64,000 bases of DNA from Hymenobacter aquaticus (GCF_004765605.1 NZ_SRLC01000001.1:2170001-2234000); one strand, 5' to 3'. Counted from the first letter of the stretch, positions 26,519-35,498 are shown. The notes: generated from the letters alone by a model not told the origin. Numbers and translations: made by a program.

Positions 26519-27881
26519 AGTACTGCTTGTCGTCGAAATCGTCGATCAGCAGTCCTTTGGTGCGGCTGATGATATCCTGGAAGAACTTGCCCGCCCCGGA
26601 GGTCTTTTTCGGGGGCGCCGGCTGGGGCTGAGCCACGGGCTGCGGTGCTACCGGTGCCGCCGCCCGAACTTCGGGCGCCGGCCGGTAGGCGGTTTCCTCT
26701 TCCTCGTACGAACGGCTGATCCGCTCGTCGATGGAGCGGTAGCCCGACAGCACCAAGCCCACCGTGGTAGCGTACATCGGCGACTTTACTGCCTCGATCT
26801 TGCTCTTGCCCAGGTGCTCGTTGGGGTAGCCAATGCGGGTATCGAGGCCGGTTACGTACTCGGTGAGCTGCACCAGGTTCTGGAGCTGGGAGCCGCCGCC
26901 GGTCAGCACGATGCCGGCCGCCAGCTTGTCGCCGTGCCCGGTGCGCTGAATCTCGGCGTACACCAGCTCGATGATTTCCTCCATCCGGGCCTCGATGATG
27001 TGGGCCAGGTTCTTGAGCGAAATTTCCTTGGGAGCCCGGTCGCGCAGGCCTGGGATGCTCACGATTTCGTAGTCGGAAGCTTCCTCGGCAATGGCTTTGC
27101 CGAATTTCACCTTCAGCTGCTCGGCCTGGTTCTGCATCACGGCGCAACCCTGCTTTATGTCGCTGGTGACGATGTTGCCGCCGAAGGGCAACACGGCGGC
27201 ATGCCGAATAATACCATCCTTGAAAATGGCCAGGTCGGTGGTGCCGCCCCCGATGTCAATCAGGGCGACGCCGGCTTCCTTTTCCTCTTCCGACAGCACC
27301 GACATGCTCGAGGCCAGGGGCTCCAGGATCAGGTTGTCGATTTCCAGGCCCGCCTTGGTGACGCACTTGTTGATGTTGTTGATGGCCGTGCTCTGGGCCG
27401 TGATGATGTGGAAGTTGCCCTCCAGGCGCACGCCCGACATGCCCACGGGGTCCATGATGCCTTCCTCGTAATCCACCTTGTAGTCCTGGGGCATTACGTG
27501 GATGATTTCGGAGCCGGGCGGGGTGACCAGGCGGTACATATCGTTGGTCAGCCGATTGACATCGTCGACGGTAATTTCAGTTTCGGCGGAGTTGCGGGTG
27601 ATACTGCCGTTGTGTTGCAGGCTCTTGATGTGCTGGCCGGCAATGCCCACATTCACGACGCCAATATTGATTCCGGACTGTTCTTCGGCCTGCCGGATGG
27701 CCTTCCGGATTGCATCCACCGTCTTGTCGATGTTCGACACGATACCGCGCACCACTCCTTCCGACACGGCTTTGCCCATGCCCAGGATTTCGAGTTTGCC
27801 AAACTCGTTTTTCCGCCCTACCAGAGCGCAAATTTTGGTGGTACCAATGTCGAGGCCGACTACAATCTTATCGTTTTGCAT
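26517..27881 (-). CDS. ftsA: Cell division protein FtsA
   Basis: FtsA is the actin-like protein that anchors FtsZ to the membrane and recruits the rest of the divisome. The 454-residue protein has the nucleotide-binding pieces VGLDIGTTKICALVG near residues 6-20, DIGGGTTDLAIF near 200 and VLTGGGSQLQNL near 330. The SHS2/1C domain follows the first phosphate loop. The C-terminus has a Pro/Ala-rich linker (from about 390) and an amphipathic tail, KFFQDIISRTKGLL near 430, which probably contacts the membrane. It lies 87 nt downstream of ftsQ. Confidence 0.97.
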   Translation of the reverse strand: MQNDKIVVGLDIGTTKICALVGRKNEFGKLEILGMGKAVSEGVVRGIVSNIDKTVDAIRKAIRQAEEQSGINIGVVNVGIAGQHIKSLQHNGSITRNSAETEITVDDVNRLTNDMYRLVTPPGSEIIHVMPQDYKVDYEEGIMDPVGMSGVRLEGNFHIITAQSTAINNINKCVTKAGLEIDNLILEPLASSMSVLSEEEKEAGVALIDIGGGTTDLAIFKDGIIRHAAVLPFGGNIVTSDIKQGCAVMQNQAEQLKVKFGKAIAEEASDYEIVSIPGLRDRAPKEISLKNLAHIIEARMEEIIELVYAEIQRTGHGDKLAAGIVLTGGGSQLQNLVQLTEYVTGLDTRIGYPNEHLGKSKIEAVKSPMYATTVGLVLSGYRSIDERISRSYEEEETAYRPAPEVRAAAPVAPQPVAQPQPAPPKKTSGAGKFFQDIISRTKGLLIDDFDDKQY

Positions 27882-27968
27882 GAGGAAGGAAGGACGAGTG
27901 GGGTGCGGTTGGTGCTATGTGTTTCAGATGCAAAAAACGCCGTTTTTGAGCGTTTACGCAAGGTTTCG

Positions 27969-28733
27969 TTACTCACAAATGATCTGGTCTTTGAACTCAA
28001 CGTTGACGCGGTGGTACGTGTCCCAGCCCAAAACCGGAGGAATTTGACGGTAAAATACCATCAGTTTCGCAAATTTTTCCGAAATATTCTCCGGAAAGCC
28101 AAATTCTATTCGTTGGTCGCCTACCTGTTGCGTGAAGGAAACCTTGCCATTGGGGCCAATAAATACCTCCGCCACCTGCGCCCGCCAGAACGGATGCTCA
28201 TCAATATAGCGCAAAAACTCGAGGTATTGGCTCCCGGTGGAATCTTGGAAAAAGCCAGCTTGGAGGGGTCCACCTCCCAGCCGGGAAATGGGCACCACGC
28301 GGGCCGTGAATAACGACGACAACGGCAGTTTCTTGCCCTCGGCGTCGAGGTAGCTATCCAGGCGAGTATCGGCGTGTACGAGACGGGCAATGGGACGGTT
28401 TTGGCGCACGTCGGCGTGCAAATTGCCGGCCAGGTCGCGGTACACTTGCGCTTCTTTCACGAAGCTGTGGGCTTTCAGGCGGGCTTCCAGGGCTTTAAGG
28501 TCCAGATCTTCGGGGTGGGCGCCTTCCAATTGCTGGTTGCCGTTGCGGGTGAGCAGCGCCGTTACTTCCCGCTCACTGATGAAATAGTTGTTGAACTCGT
28601 TGCCGATGGTTACGATAACCTGGCCCACGGGGCGGCGGGCCTGCCGGACGCCGGCAAACACGGCCAAGCCCGAGAGCAGCACGAGGCACCCGGTGGCGAA
28701 AATCAGATTATTGGCTTTACGCTTCAGCTCCAT
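27969..28733 (-). CDS. ftsQ: Cell division protein FtsQ
   Basis: FtsQ is a bitopic divisome protein linking early and late components. The 254-residue product has a short basic cytoplasmic head, one transmembrane helix at residues 10-28, then a POTRA-like domain starting near VGQVIVTIGNEF and a beta domain with DVRQNRPIARL and LDAEGKKLPLS segments. Sequence is weakly conserved across bacteria, but size, topology and position between murC and ftsA make it clear. Its start overlaps the murC stop by 17 nt, so translation is probably coupled. Confidence 0.9.
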   Translation of the reverse strand: MELKRKANNLIFATGCLVLLSGLAVFAGVRQARRPVGQVIVTIGNEFNNYFISEREVTALLTRNGNQQLEGAHPEDLDLKALEARLKAHSFVKEAQVYRDLAGNLHADVRQNRPIARLVHADTRLDSYLDAEGKKLPLSSLFTARVVPISRLGGGPLQAGFFQDSTGSQYLEFLRYIDEHPFWRAQVAEVFIGPNGKVSFTQQVGDQRIEFGFPENISEKFAKLMVFYRQIPPVLGWDTYHRVNVEFKDQIICE

Positions 28734-30156
28734 TCCAGCGAATATCTAAAATATTCCTTAGCCGTGGTACCAGCTGGTCGATATCACCAGCCCCGACGGT
28801 GGCTAACACGTCGAAAGTATCGTCAGATTCGGCCGCAGCCAGGACTTCGGCTTTGGTTTGCAGCGACTTTCGCGGCGCCGTTATTTGGGACAAAATCAAT
28901 TCGGAGGTTACGCCCTCCAGGGGCAGCTCCCGGGCCGGGTAGATGTCGAGCATCACCACTTCGTCGGCTAGGCTCAGGCTCTGGGCAAAGCCCTCGGCAA
29001 AGTCGCGGGTGCGGGTGAAGAGGTGGGGCTGGAAGATGACGCGCAGCCGCTTGCCGGGGTACAGAGCCCGTAACGAACGAAGGAAGGCATCTATTTCCCG
29101 CGGGTGGTGGGCGTAGTCGTCCACGTATACTTTGTCGCCCTTGGTGACGATGAACTCAAACCGGCGTTTTACGCCCCGGTACGCGGCTACGGCCTTTTTC
29201 AACGGCTCCTCCCCTACGTGTTGCAGCTGCGCAACCAGGCAGGCGGCCAGCATGTTTTCCACGTTGTGGTAGCCTGGTACGGCCAGCGCCAAATTTTGCA
29301 CGTTGCCGAGCGGGCCGTGCAGGTCGAAGCGGAACTGGTGGCCCTGGGCGGTAATCTGGTCGGCATACAGCTCCGGGCCCTGCTCGGGCGAGAGGCCGTA
29401 GCGAATCACCCGCACGCCTGCGGCTACCGACTCGGCAATGCTCTGGTCGGCGGTGTGGTTGAGGATGAGCGTGCCGCCGGGCTTGATCTGGGCCACAAAC
29501 TGCCGGAACGACTCCACCAATGCCTCCTTGTTGCCATAGATGTCGAGGTGGTCGGCATCGGTGCTCGTGACAATGGCAATATCGGGGTACAGCGTCAGGA
29601 AGCTCCGGTCGTATTCGTCGGCCTCGACTACTACCGGAAGGTTGTCAGTTGTTCCTTGTTCGTTGTTAGTCGGGGGCAGCAGCACGTTGGAACCCAGGTT
29701 GACGGAAATACCGCCCAGGAAGGCGGCGCAGGGCACGCCGGCGTGGTGCAGCAGGTGGGCGACCATGCTGCTGGTCGTGGTTTTGCCGTGGGTGCCGGCC
29801 ACGGCAATGGTGTAGCGGCCGGCCGTGAGCAGGCCCAGCACCTGGCTGCGCTTCCGGATGTCGTAGCCCTGCTCCCGCAGCCAGGCCCACTCCCGGTGGT
29901 CCTGGGGAATGGCGGGCGTCAGGATTACCAGGGTCTGGGCGCGGTGTTGGCGCACCTCGGCCGGAATGCTTTCCACCGCGTCGTCGTAATGCACTTGAAT
30001 GCCTTCGGCGGCCAGGGCTTCGGTCAGGGGCGTCGCGGTTTTGTCGTAACCGCTCACGCGGTGGCCGTTGGCCTGAAACCAGCGGGCCAGGGCCGACATG
30101 CCAATGCCCCCAATCCCCAGAAAATAAACGTTCGGAAATGCGGCGACTGGGTTCAT
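28717..30156 (-). CDS. murC: UDP-N-acetylmuramate--L-alanine ligase
   Basis: MurC adds L-alanine to UDP-MurNAc with ATP, the first amino acid of the peptidoglycan stem. The 479-residue protein has the N-terminal FLGIGGIGMSALARW fold, the ATP loop AGTHGKTTTSSM near residue 120, EADEYDRSF near 175, and DYAHHPREID near 335. Residues of about 162-171 (TNNEQGTTDN) are encoded by four degenerate 7-nt repeats (29643-29672) inside an otherwise conserved region, just before the VVEADEYD motif. That looks like an in-frame insertion. The stop overlaps ftsQ by 17 nt and the start overlaps the murG stop in ATGA. Confidence 0.97.
   Translation of the reverse strand: MNPVAAFPNVYFLGIGGIGMSALARWFQANGHRVSGYDKTATPLTEALAAEGIQVHYDDAVESIPAEVRQHRAQTLVILTPAIPQDHREWAWLREQGYDIRKRSQVLGLLTAGRYTIAVAGTHGKTTTSSMVAHLLHHAGVPCAAFLGGISVNLGSNVLLPPTNNEQGTTDNLPVVVEADEYDRSFLTLYPDIAIVTSTDADHLDIYGNKEALVESFRQFVAQIKPGGTLILNHTADQSIAESVAAGVRVIRYGLSPEQGPELYADQITAQGHQFRFDLHGPLGNVQNLALAVPGYHNVENMLAACLVAQLQHVGEEPLKKAVAAYRGVKRRFEFIVTKGDKVYVDDYAHHPREIDAFLRSLRALYPGKRLRVIFQPHLFTRTRDFAEGFAQSLSLADEVVMLDIYPARELPLEGVTSELILSQITAPRKSLQTKAEVLAAAESDDTFDVLATVGAGDIDQLVPRLRNILDIRWNGAEA
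29643..29672 (-). repeat. In-frame degenerate 7-nt tandem repeat inside murC
   Basis: On the minus strand the units ACTAACA, ACGAACA, AGGAACA and ACTGACA follow one another, then AC. This kind of run is found in spacers elsewhere in the window but here is translated as TNNEQGTTDN within murC. Confidence 0.75.
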
Positions 30157-31289
30157 GCGCGGTCCATGAGGGCTAAAAGTTCATCCACGATGGTCGTGGT
30201 GGCATTAGGGTGAGCCAGGCGGCTCACGTTCTGGCGGAGCTGCTGCTGCCGGGCCGGGTCGTGGAGCAAAGCCAAGGCCTGGTCGTAGAGCTGGGCTGGG
30301 GCATCGGCGTCGGACACGAGCAGGGCGGCATCTTTCTCGACCAGCGCCAGAGCATTTTTGGTTTGGTGGTCTTCGGCCACGTTGGGCGAGGGCACCAGGA
30401 TGCTGGGCTTGCCGGTCAGGCACAGCTCCGACACCGACAAGGCCCCGGCCCGGCTGATAACCACGTCGGCGGCGGCGTAGGCCAGGTCCATGCGCTGCAC
30501 GAATTCCAGGGCCTGAAGCTTGTCGGCGGCAAAGGGGGCGGCCTGTTCGGCGGCTTTGGGGTAATAGAGCTTGCCGGTTTGCCACAGCAGTTGAATGCCG
30601 GCTTCTTTGAGGCGGGGCAGGGCGGCGGCCGTGGCTTCGTTCAGGGTGCGGGCGCCGAGGCTGCCGCCGATGACGAGCAGAGTCTTTTTATCGGGCGAAA
30701 GGCCGAAGAACTCCAGCGCCTCGGCGCGGCTGCCGCTGGCAATTTCGGTGCGCACGGGGTTGCCGGTCAGCACGAGCTTATCGGCGGGGAAGAATTTTTC
30801 CATGCCGTCGTAGGCCACGCATATCCGGTCGACGCGGCGGCTGAGCAGCTTGTTGACCAGGCCGGCGTAGGAGTTCTGCTCCTGAATCAGGGCCGGGATG
30901 TTGCGGGAAGTAGCGGCCAGCAGCACGGGGGCCGAGGCGTAGCCACCCACCCCCACCACGGCATCGGGCTTGAACTCTTCCAGCAGCTTGCCGGCTTTGC
31001 GCACCGAGCGGAACACCTTCACCGGGAACAGCAGGTTCTGGGGCGTGAGGCGGCGCTGCAAGCCGGCAATATCCAGGCCCACAATCGGGTAGCCGGCCTC
31101 GGGCACGCGCGTCATTTCCATGCGGCCGTTGGCACCCACAAACAGGATTTCGGCCTCGGGCTGGCGGCGACGCAGCTCGTTGGCAATGGCCACGGCCGGA
31201 AAGATATGCCCGCCCGTGCCGCCCCCGCTGATAATCACGCGGTACGGCCGGGGCTGGGAGGAGGCGTTATATAAGGACGTCTTGGGCAC
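30153..31289 (-). CDS. murG: UDP-N-acetylglucosamine transferase (lipid II synthase)
   Basis: MurG transfers GlcNAc to lipid I, giving lipid II, at the inner face of the membrane. The 378-residue product has the N-terminal GGGTGGHIFPA loop near residue 21, EQNSYAGLVNK near 137, a mid-protein GGSLGARTLNEA near 205 and SRAGALSVSELCL near 285. The GTG at 31289 is used because no ATG precedes the glycine-rich loop. The stop overlaps the murC start in ATGA. The gap to ftsW holds an inverted repeat of 8-nt units. Confidence 0.96.
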   Translation of the reverse strand: MPKTSLYNASSQPRPYRVIISGGGTGGHIFPAVAIANELRRRQPEAEILFVGANGRMEMTRVPEAGYPIVGLDIAGLQRRLTPQNLLFPVKVFRSVRKAGKLLEEFKPDAVVGVGGYASAPVLLAATSRNIPALIQEQNSYAGLVNKLLSRRVDRICVAYDGMEKFFPADKLVLTGNPVRTEIASGSRAEALEFFGLSPDKKTLLVIGGSLGARTLNEATAAALPRLKEAGIQLLWQTGKLYYPKAAEQAAPFAADKLQALEFVQRMDLAYAAADVVISRAGALSVSELCLTGKPSILVPSPNVAEDHQTKNALALVEKDAALLVSDADAPAQLYDQALALLHDPARQQQLRQNVSRLAHPNATTTIVDELLALMDRA

Positions 31290-31295
31290 TTCGGA

Positions 31296-31406
31296 ATGGT
31301 GAGATGGTGAACTGGTGAGCTGGTGAGTTTGAGGCTGTGGTGTGTGTGGCGCCGATTACGCGGCTTGAACGACAACTCACCACTTCACTATCTCACCATT
31401 TCACCG
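31296..31406. repeat. Inverted arms of 8-nt tandem units between ftsW and murG
   Basis: The left arm has four units of the form NTGGTGAR: ATGGTGAG, ATGGTGAA, CTGGTGAG and CTGGTGAG (31296-31327). The right arm, 31372-31406, read on the minus strand, has GCGGTGAA, ATGGTGAG, ATAGTGAA and GTGGTGAG. About 45 nt of unique sequence lies between them. The right arm ends directly at the ftsW stop codon. Confidence 0.8.
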
Positions 31407-32588
31407 CTAGGCGTAGGCCGTTTTTTTCGGGATGCGGGGCGTATCGGCCGGCTCGCCGGTCATGGGGCGCACTTCCCGCTCGCCGCGGCTCACGCTGAGA
31501 ATAATGCCGATGCTGATGCCGGTGAAAATCAGGGAGGTGCCGCCCATGCTCAGCAGGGGCAGCGGCAGGCCGGTAATCGGGCCCAGGCCCACGGCCACGC
31601 CCATGTTGACCATAGCCTGCAAGACCAGACTAAACGAGAGGCCCGCCGACAGCAGCCCGCCGAAGGCCCCGTAGCTGTTCATCACCGTTTTGAGCCCCCG
31701 GTACAGGAAGGCCAGGTACAGAAACAGCACGAAAGCGCCGCCCACAAAGCCGTATTCCTCGATGATGACGGCGTAGATGAAGTCGGAATACGGGTGGGGC
31801 AGAATGTTGCGCTCCGTGCTTTGGCCGGGGCCTTTGCCCGTGATGCCGCCGGTGGCAATGGCAATGTAGCTGTGCTCGAGCTGAAACGGCACCGGCTTGG
31901 TTTTGTCCGTGAAGTTCTCGATGCGCGACTGTACCGTTTTTAGGCGCTGCCCCGAGGCCAGCCCGATACCGCCCACAATGGCCCCGATGGCCACCATCAC
32001 CGTCATCTGCTTGAGCGGCACGCGGCCAATGAACATCAGCAGCAGGCAGGTACCAAACAGCAGCAGGGCCGTGGAGGCGTTACTCATGATGATGATGCCG
32101 CAGATCAAACCCACCCACAGCATCACGGGCAGCAGCGTGGTTTTGAAGTCCTGCACGTTCTGCTGCCGGCGGCTGAGCATGCTGGCCACGTGCGAAATCA
32201 GGGCCAGCTTGGCTAAGTCGGAAGGCTGAAACGTCTGGTTAATCACCGGAATGGTGAGCCAGCGCGAGGCGTCGTTCAGGGTGGTGCCGCCCATAAAGAA
32301 GGTAAACAGCAGCAGCGGCACCGAGGCCAGCAGCGCGTAGAGCGACAGGCGTGAGTAGTAGCGGTAGTCGATGCGGTGGGCCAGCCACATAAAGGCCAGG
32401 CCGACCACAATCAGGCTGGTGTGCTTGAAGAGAAAGTACTCGGTGTTGCCGCTCATCTTCTTGTAGGCCAGCGTGCCGGTAGCCGAATACACCACCGCAA
32501 TGCTGATAAACGAGAACAGAATCACAATGGCCCACAGAATCGGGTCACCTTTCAGATTCCGCTGCAGCCAGGTTTTGATCGGGTCCAT
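31407..32588 (-). CDS. ftsW: Lipid II polymerase FtsW (SEDS family)
   Basis: FtsW is a SEDS glycosyltransferase that polymerises lipid II at the septum with its partner FtsI. The 393-residue protein has about ten transmembrane helices. Family signatures include the early VYSATGTLAYKK segment, DASRWLTIPVINQTFQPSDLAKLA near residue 105-130, and the C-terminal GLGPITGLPLPLLSMGGTSL near 330-350. The N-terminus is a short cytoplasmic stretch from ATG 32588. It lies between murD and murG, each gap carrying a tandem-unit inverted repeat. FtsI is encoded in the same cluster. Confidence 0.95.
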   Translation of the reverse strand: MDPIKTWLQRNLKGDPILWAIVILFSFISIAVVYSATGTLAYKKMSGNTEYFLFKHTSLIVVGLAFMWLAHRIDYRYYSRLSLYALLASVPLLLFTFFMGGTTLNDASRWLTIPVINQTFQPSDLAKLALISHVASMLSRRQQNVQDFKTTLLPVMLWVGLICGIIIMSNASTALLLFGTCLLLMFIGRVPLKQMTVMVAIGAIVGGIGLASGQRLKTVQSRIENFTDKTKPVPFQLEHSYIAIATGGITGKGPGQSTERNILPHPYSDFIYAVIIEEYGFVGGAFVLFLYLAFLYRGLKTVMNSYGAFGGLLSAGLSFSLVLQAMVNMGVAVGLGPITGLPLPLLSMGGTSLIFTGISIGIILSVSRGEREVRPMTGEPADTPRIPKKTAYA

Positions 32589-32595
32589 GGGTAGT

Positions 32596-32703
32596 GTGAT
32601 TTAGTGAAATGGTGATTTAGTGAGTTATTGTCTTGGCGAGTTTGATGTTCTGTTTGTGCGAATTGAACGACAAACTCACTAAATCACTAAGTTGCTAATT
32701 CAC
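32596..32703. repeat. Inverted arms of 8-nt tandem units between murD and ftsW
   Basis: The left arm has GTGATTTA, GTGAAATG, GTGATTTA and GTGAGTTA (32596-32627). The right arm at 32671-32703, on the minus strand, reads GTGAATTA, GCAACTTA, GTGATTTA, GTGAGTTT. The right arm overlaps the 3' end of murD: its units encode the last residues (ELAT) and the TAG stop. Confidence 0.8.
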
Positions 32704-34045
32704 CTACCGCCGCCGCAAACTGCCGGCCGCGGTCCTCGTAGTTTTTGAACAGGTCGAAGGAGGCGCAGCAGGGCGAGAGCAGCACTACGTCGCCGGGCGC
32801 GGCCAGCGCAGCCCCGCGGCGCACGGCCTCGGTCATGCTCCGGGTTTCTTCCAAGTGGGGCACGATGCTGCCGAAGCTGGCTTTGAGCTTTTCATTATCC
32901 ACGCCCAGGCAGATCAGGGCTTTCACCTTTTCTTTAGCCAGGGGCAGCAGACTCGTGTAGTCGTTGCCTTTGTCAGTGCCGCCGGCAATCCAGACGATGG
33001 GGTGCTGGATTCCGTCGAGGGCAAACCAGGCGGCTTCCACGTTGGTGGCCTTGGAGTCGTTGATAAACCGGGCTCCACCTATTTCCCCCACGGGCTGCAG
33101 GCGGTGGTCGGCGTTGCGGAAGGTAGCCAGGGCGCTTTCAATCTGCTCCTCGCGGAGGCCCGCCACCCGGGCGCAGAGCACGGCGGCCAGGGTATTTTGG
33201 CGGTTGTGCTGCCCGATAAGCGGCGAACCGGCCGTACTAATCTGCTCGGCTAGCTCGTTCAGGCCCGGCGCCAGGTTGGTGCAGAGCTCGGTTTCGGAGG
33301 TGTAGTAGCCGGCCAGCTGGTAGTCGGGGCGGTGGTGCAGGCCGAAGGGCAGCAGGTTGGTTTGGCTGAACACCGAAGCAAACTCCTGCTGAATCACCGG
33401 GTCGTCGGCGTTGTAGATGAAAAAGCCGCTGCTGTCCATGTTGCGCGTGATGCGCAGCTTGGCCTGGGCGTATTTTTCCAGGGAGTAGTCGTACCGGTCG
33501 AGGTGGTCGGGGGTGATGTTGAGCAGCACCGCCACCCAGGCCCGGAAGTCGTAGGTGTCGTCGAGCTGGAAGCTACTGAGCTCCACCACGTAATAGTCGT
33601 GCTCGTCGGCAATGACCTGCTCGGCCAGGCTGTAGCCCACGTTGCCGGCCAGGCCCACCTTCAGGCCCGCTTCCTTCAGCAAGTGGTAGGTCAGCAGGGT
33701 AGTCGTGGTTTTGCCGTTGGTGCCGGTGATGCAGATGCACTTGGCCCGGGTGTAGCGCCCGGCCAGCTCAATTTCGGAAATAACCGGAATCTTCTTTTCG
33801 CGCAGGGCCTGAATAACGGGCGCTTTCTCCGGAATGCCGGGGCTTTTCACCACTTCGTCGGCCGTCAGAATCTCGCTGAGCGTGTGGGTGCCTTCCTCGA
33901 AGGAAATGCCGGCCGCCGCAAGCTTCTCCTTATAGATAGGCTGAATCGGGCTTTTGTCGGACACAAACACGGTGTGCCCCTTGGCCTGGGCCAATAGGGC
34001 CGCCCCTACTCCACTTTCCGCAGCTCCGAGAATGACGATTTTCAT
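32687..34045 (-). CDS. murD: UDP-N-acetylmuramoyl-L-alanine--D-glutamate ligase
   Basis: MurD adds D-glutamate to UDP-MurNAc-L-Ala. The 452-residue enzyme has an N-terminal Rossmann domain (ILGAAESGVGAALLA), the ATP loop ITGTNGKTTTTLL near residue 110, VELSSFQLD near 155, NITPDHLDRY near 178 and the C-terminal SPCCASFDLFKNYEDRG near 430. The last codons and the stop lie inside a tandem-unit repeat, so the C-terminal GELAT may not be ancestral. ATG 34045 is 118 nt past mraY; that gap is another tandem-unit repeat. Confidence 0.97.
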   Translation of the reverse strand: MKIVILGAAESGVGAALLAQAKGHTVFVSDKSPIQPIYKEKLAAAGISFEEGTHTLSEILTADEVVKSPGIPEKAPVIQALREKKIPVISEIELAGRYTRAKCICITGTNGKTTTTLLTYHLLKEAGLKVGLAGNVGYSLAEQVIADEHDYYVVELSSFQLDDTYDFRAWVAVLLNITPDHLDRYDYSLEKYAQAKLRITRNMDSSGFFIYNADDPVIQQEFASVFSQTNLLPFGLHHRPDYQLAGYYTSETELCTNLAPGLNELAEQISTAGSPLIGQHNRQNTLAAVLCARVAGLREEQIESALATFRNADHRLQPVGEIGGARFINDSKATNVEAAWFALDGIQHPIVWIAGGTDKGNDYTSLLPLAKEKVKALICLGVDNEKLKASFGSIVPHLEETRSMTEAVRRGAALAAPGDVVLLSPCCASFDLFKNYEDRGRQFAAAVGELAT

Positions 34046-34062
34046 GAGTTTTCAGTCTTAGA

Positions 34063-34157
34063 TTTCACGCAGTGGTTCGCAGTGGTAAACCGCAGGGTCA
34101 CGCAGTGGTCGTTCACTGCGCACCACTGCGCCTGCCACTGCGAACCACTGCGTGAAA
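34063..34157. repeat. Inverted arms of 10-nt tandem units between mraY and murD
   Basis: The unit is CGCAGTGGTT or close to it. The left arm (34063-34110) has four degenerate copies; the right arm (34111-34157) has four in the other orientation. The outer 23 nt, TTTCACGCAGTGGTTCGCAG and TGG at 34063-34085, pair perfectly with 34135-34157. The arms almost meet, so the spacer can form one long hairpin. Confidence 0.85.
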
Positions 34158-34163
34158 CTTCCA

Positions 34164-35384
34164 TTAGCGCAGTTTCAAGGTAACCAAGGTGAAAATGGCC
34201 AGCATAATGCCGATGATCCAGAAGCGGGACACGATTTTGGACTCGTGGTAGCCCAGCTTCTGGTAGTGGTGGTGCAGCGGCGACATACGCAGCAACCGGC
34301 GGCCTTCGCCGTATTTGCGCTTGGTGTACTTAAACCAGCCCACCTGCAGCATCACCGACAGGTTTTCAATCAGGAATACGCCGCAGAGCACCGGAATCAG
34401 CAGTTCCTTGCGCACAATCAGGGCCAGCACGGCAATGATGCCGCCGATGGCCAACGAGCCGGTGTCGCCCATGAAAACCTGGGCCGGGTAGCTGTTGTAC
34501 CACAGAAACCCGATGCAGGCTCCCACGAAGGCAGTACAAAAGATTACCAGCTCTCCGGAGTTCGGAATGAACATAATATCCAGGTAATCAGCCAGTAGAG
34601 CATTACCACTCACAAAGGCAAAAATGGCCAGCGTAACGCCGATAATGGCCGAGGTACCGGCCGCCAGCCCGTCGAGGCCGTCGGTGATGTTGGCCCCATT
34701 GCTCACCGCCGTGATAATCAGAATCACGATGGGGATGTAGAGGAAGCTGTAGAGGCCGTTGAAAAACGGACCGGCGTAGGCAAACAGATTGCCGTAGTTG
34801 AGCTCGTTGTTTTTGGCAAACGGAATGGTGGTAATCATCAGCTTCACGTCCTGGTACACGGTGCTGGCGTCCACGGCCGACAGCTGGCCGTTGGGCAGCA
34901 GGTACTGGCGCACGGTCACGTCCTTGCTGAAAAACAAGACCCAGCCCACCGTAATGCCCAGGCCAATCTGGCCCAAGACCTTGAAGCGCCCACTCAGCCC
35001 CTCCTTATTTTTCTGGAACACCTTAATATAGTCGTCCAGGAAACCAATCAGCCCCAGCCAGACCGTGCTCAGCAGCATCAGCACGATGTAGATGTTGTCG
35101 AGCTTGGCGAACAGCAGCACCGGCACCAGAATGGCCAGCAGGATAATCAGGCCGCCCATCGTCGGGGTGCCCTTCTTTTCCATCTGTCCCTGCAAGCCCA
35201 GGTCCCGGATACTCTCGCCCACCTGCTTCATCTGCAGCACCCGAATCAGGCGGGCGCCGAAGAGCTGGGCAATGATGAGGGAGGTAATGACGGCCATAGC
35301 CGCCCGAAACGATATAAACTGGAAAACGCCCGCGCCTGGCAGGTTGTAGTGCTTGTCGAGAAAGGTAAACAGGTAATAAAGCAT
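34164..35384 (-). CDS. mraY: Phospho-N-acetylmuramoyl-pentapeptide transferase
   Basis: MraY couples the UDP-MurNAc-pentapeptide to undecaprenyl phosphate, making lipid I. The 406-residue protein has about ten transmembrane helices. Signatures are [13 protein letters not shown] near residue 70, [17 protein letters not shown] near 232 (with the catalytic Asp pair), [13 protein letters not shown] near 300 and [16 protein letters not shown] near 370. In Bacteroidota an extended cytoplasmic loop is usual; it is present between helices 4 and 5. No murF is adjacent, so that ligase must be encoded elsewhere. Confidence 0.97.
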   Translation of the reverse strand: MLYYLFTFLDKHYNLPGAGVFQFISFRAAMAVITSLIIAQLFGARLIRVLQMKQVGESIRDLGLQGQMEKKGTPTMGGLIILLAILVPVLLFAKLDNIYIVLMLLSTVWLGLIGFLDDYIKVFQKNKEGLSGRFKVLGQIGLGITVGWVLFFSKDVTVRQYLLPNGQLSAVDASTVYQDVKLMITTIPFAKNNELNYGNLFAYAGPFFNGLYSFLYIPIVILIITAVSNGANITDGLDGLAAGTSAIIGVTLAIFAFVSGNALLADYLDIMFIPNSGELVIFCTAFVGACIGFLWYNSYPAQVFMGDTGSLAIGGIIAVLALIVRKELLIPVLCGVFLIENLSVMLQVGWFKYTKRKYGEGRRLLRMSPLHHHYQKLGYHESKIVSRFWIIGIMLAIFTLVTLKLR

Positions 35385-35498
35385 TGGCGCGGGGTTCAGC
35401 GGGTCTTCAGTGGAGTTATTCCAAGCTGCAAAGATTTGGCTTTTTTGGGGTTGGACAACTGTTGCGTTTTTGCAGATTTTCTAGTAGCCACTATTTCA

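Noticed and set aside
31296..34157. CRISPR array or phage-like repeats
   Set aside because: The units are 7-10 nt with no unique spacers between them and are arranged in inverted arms; no cas gene is present.
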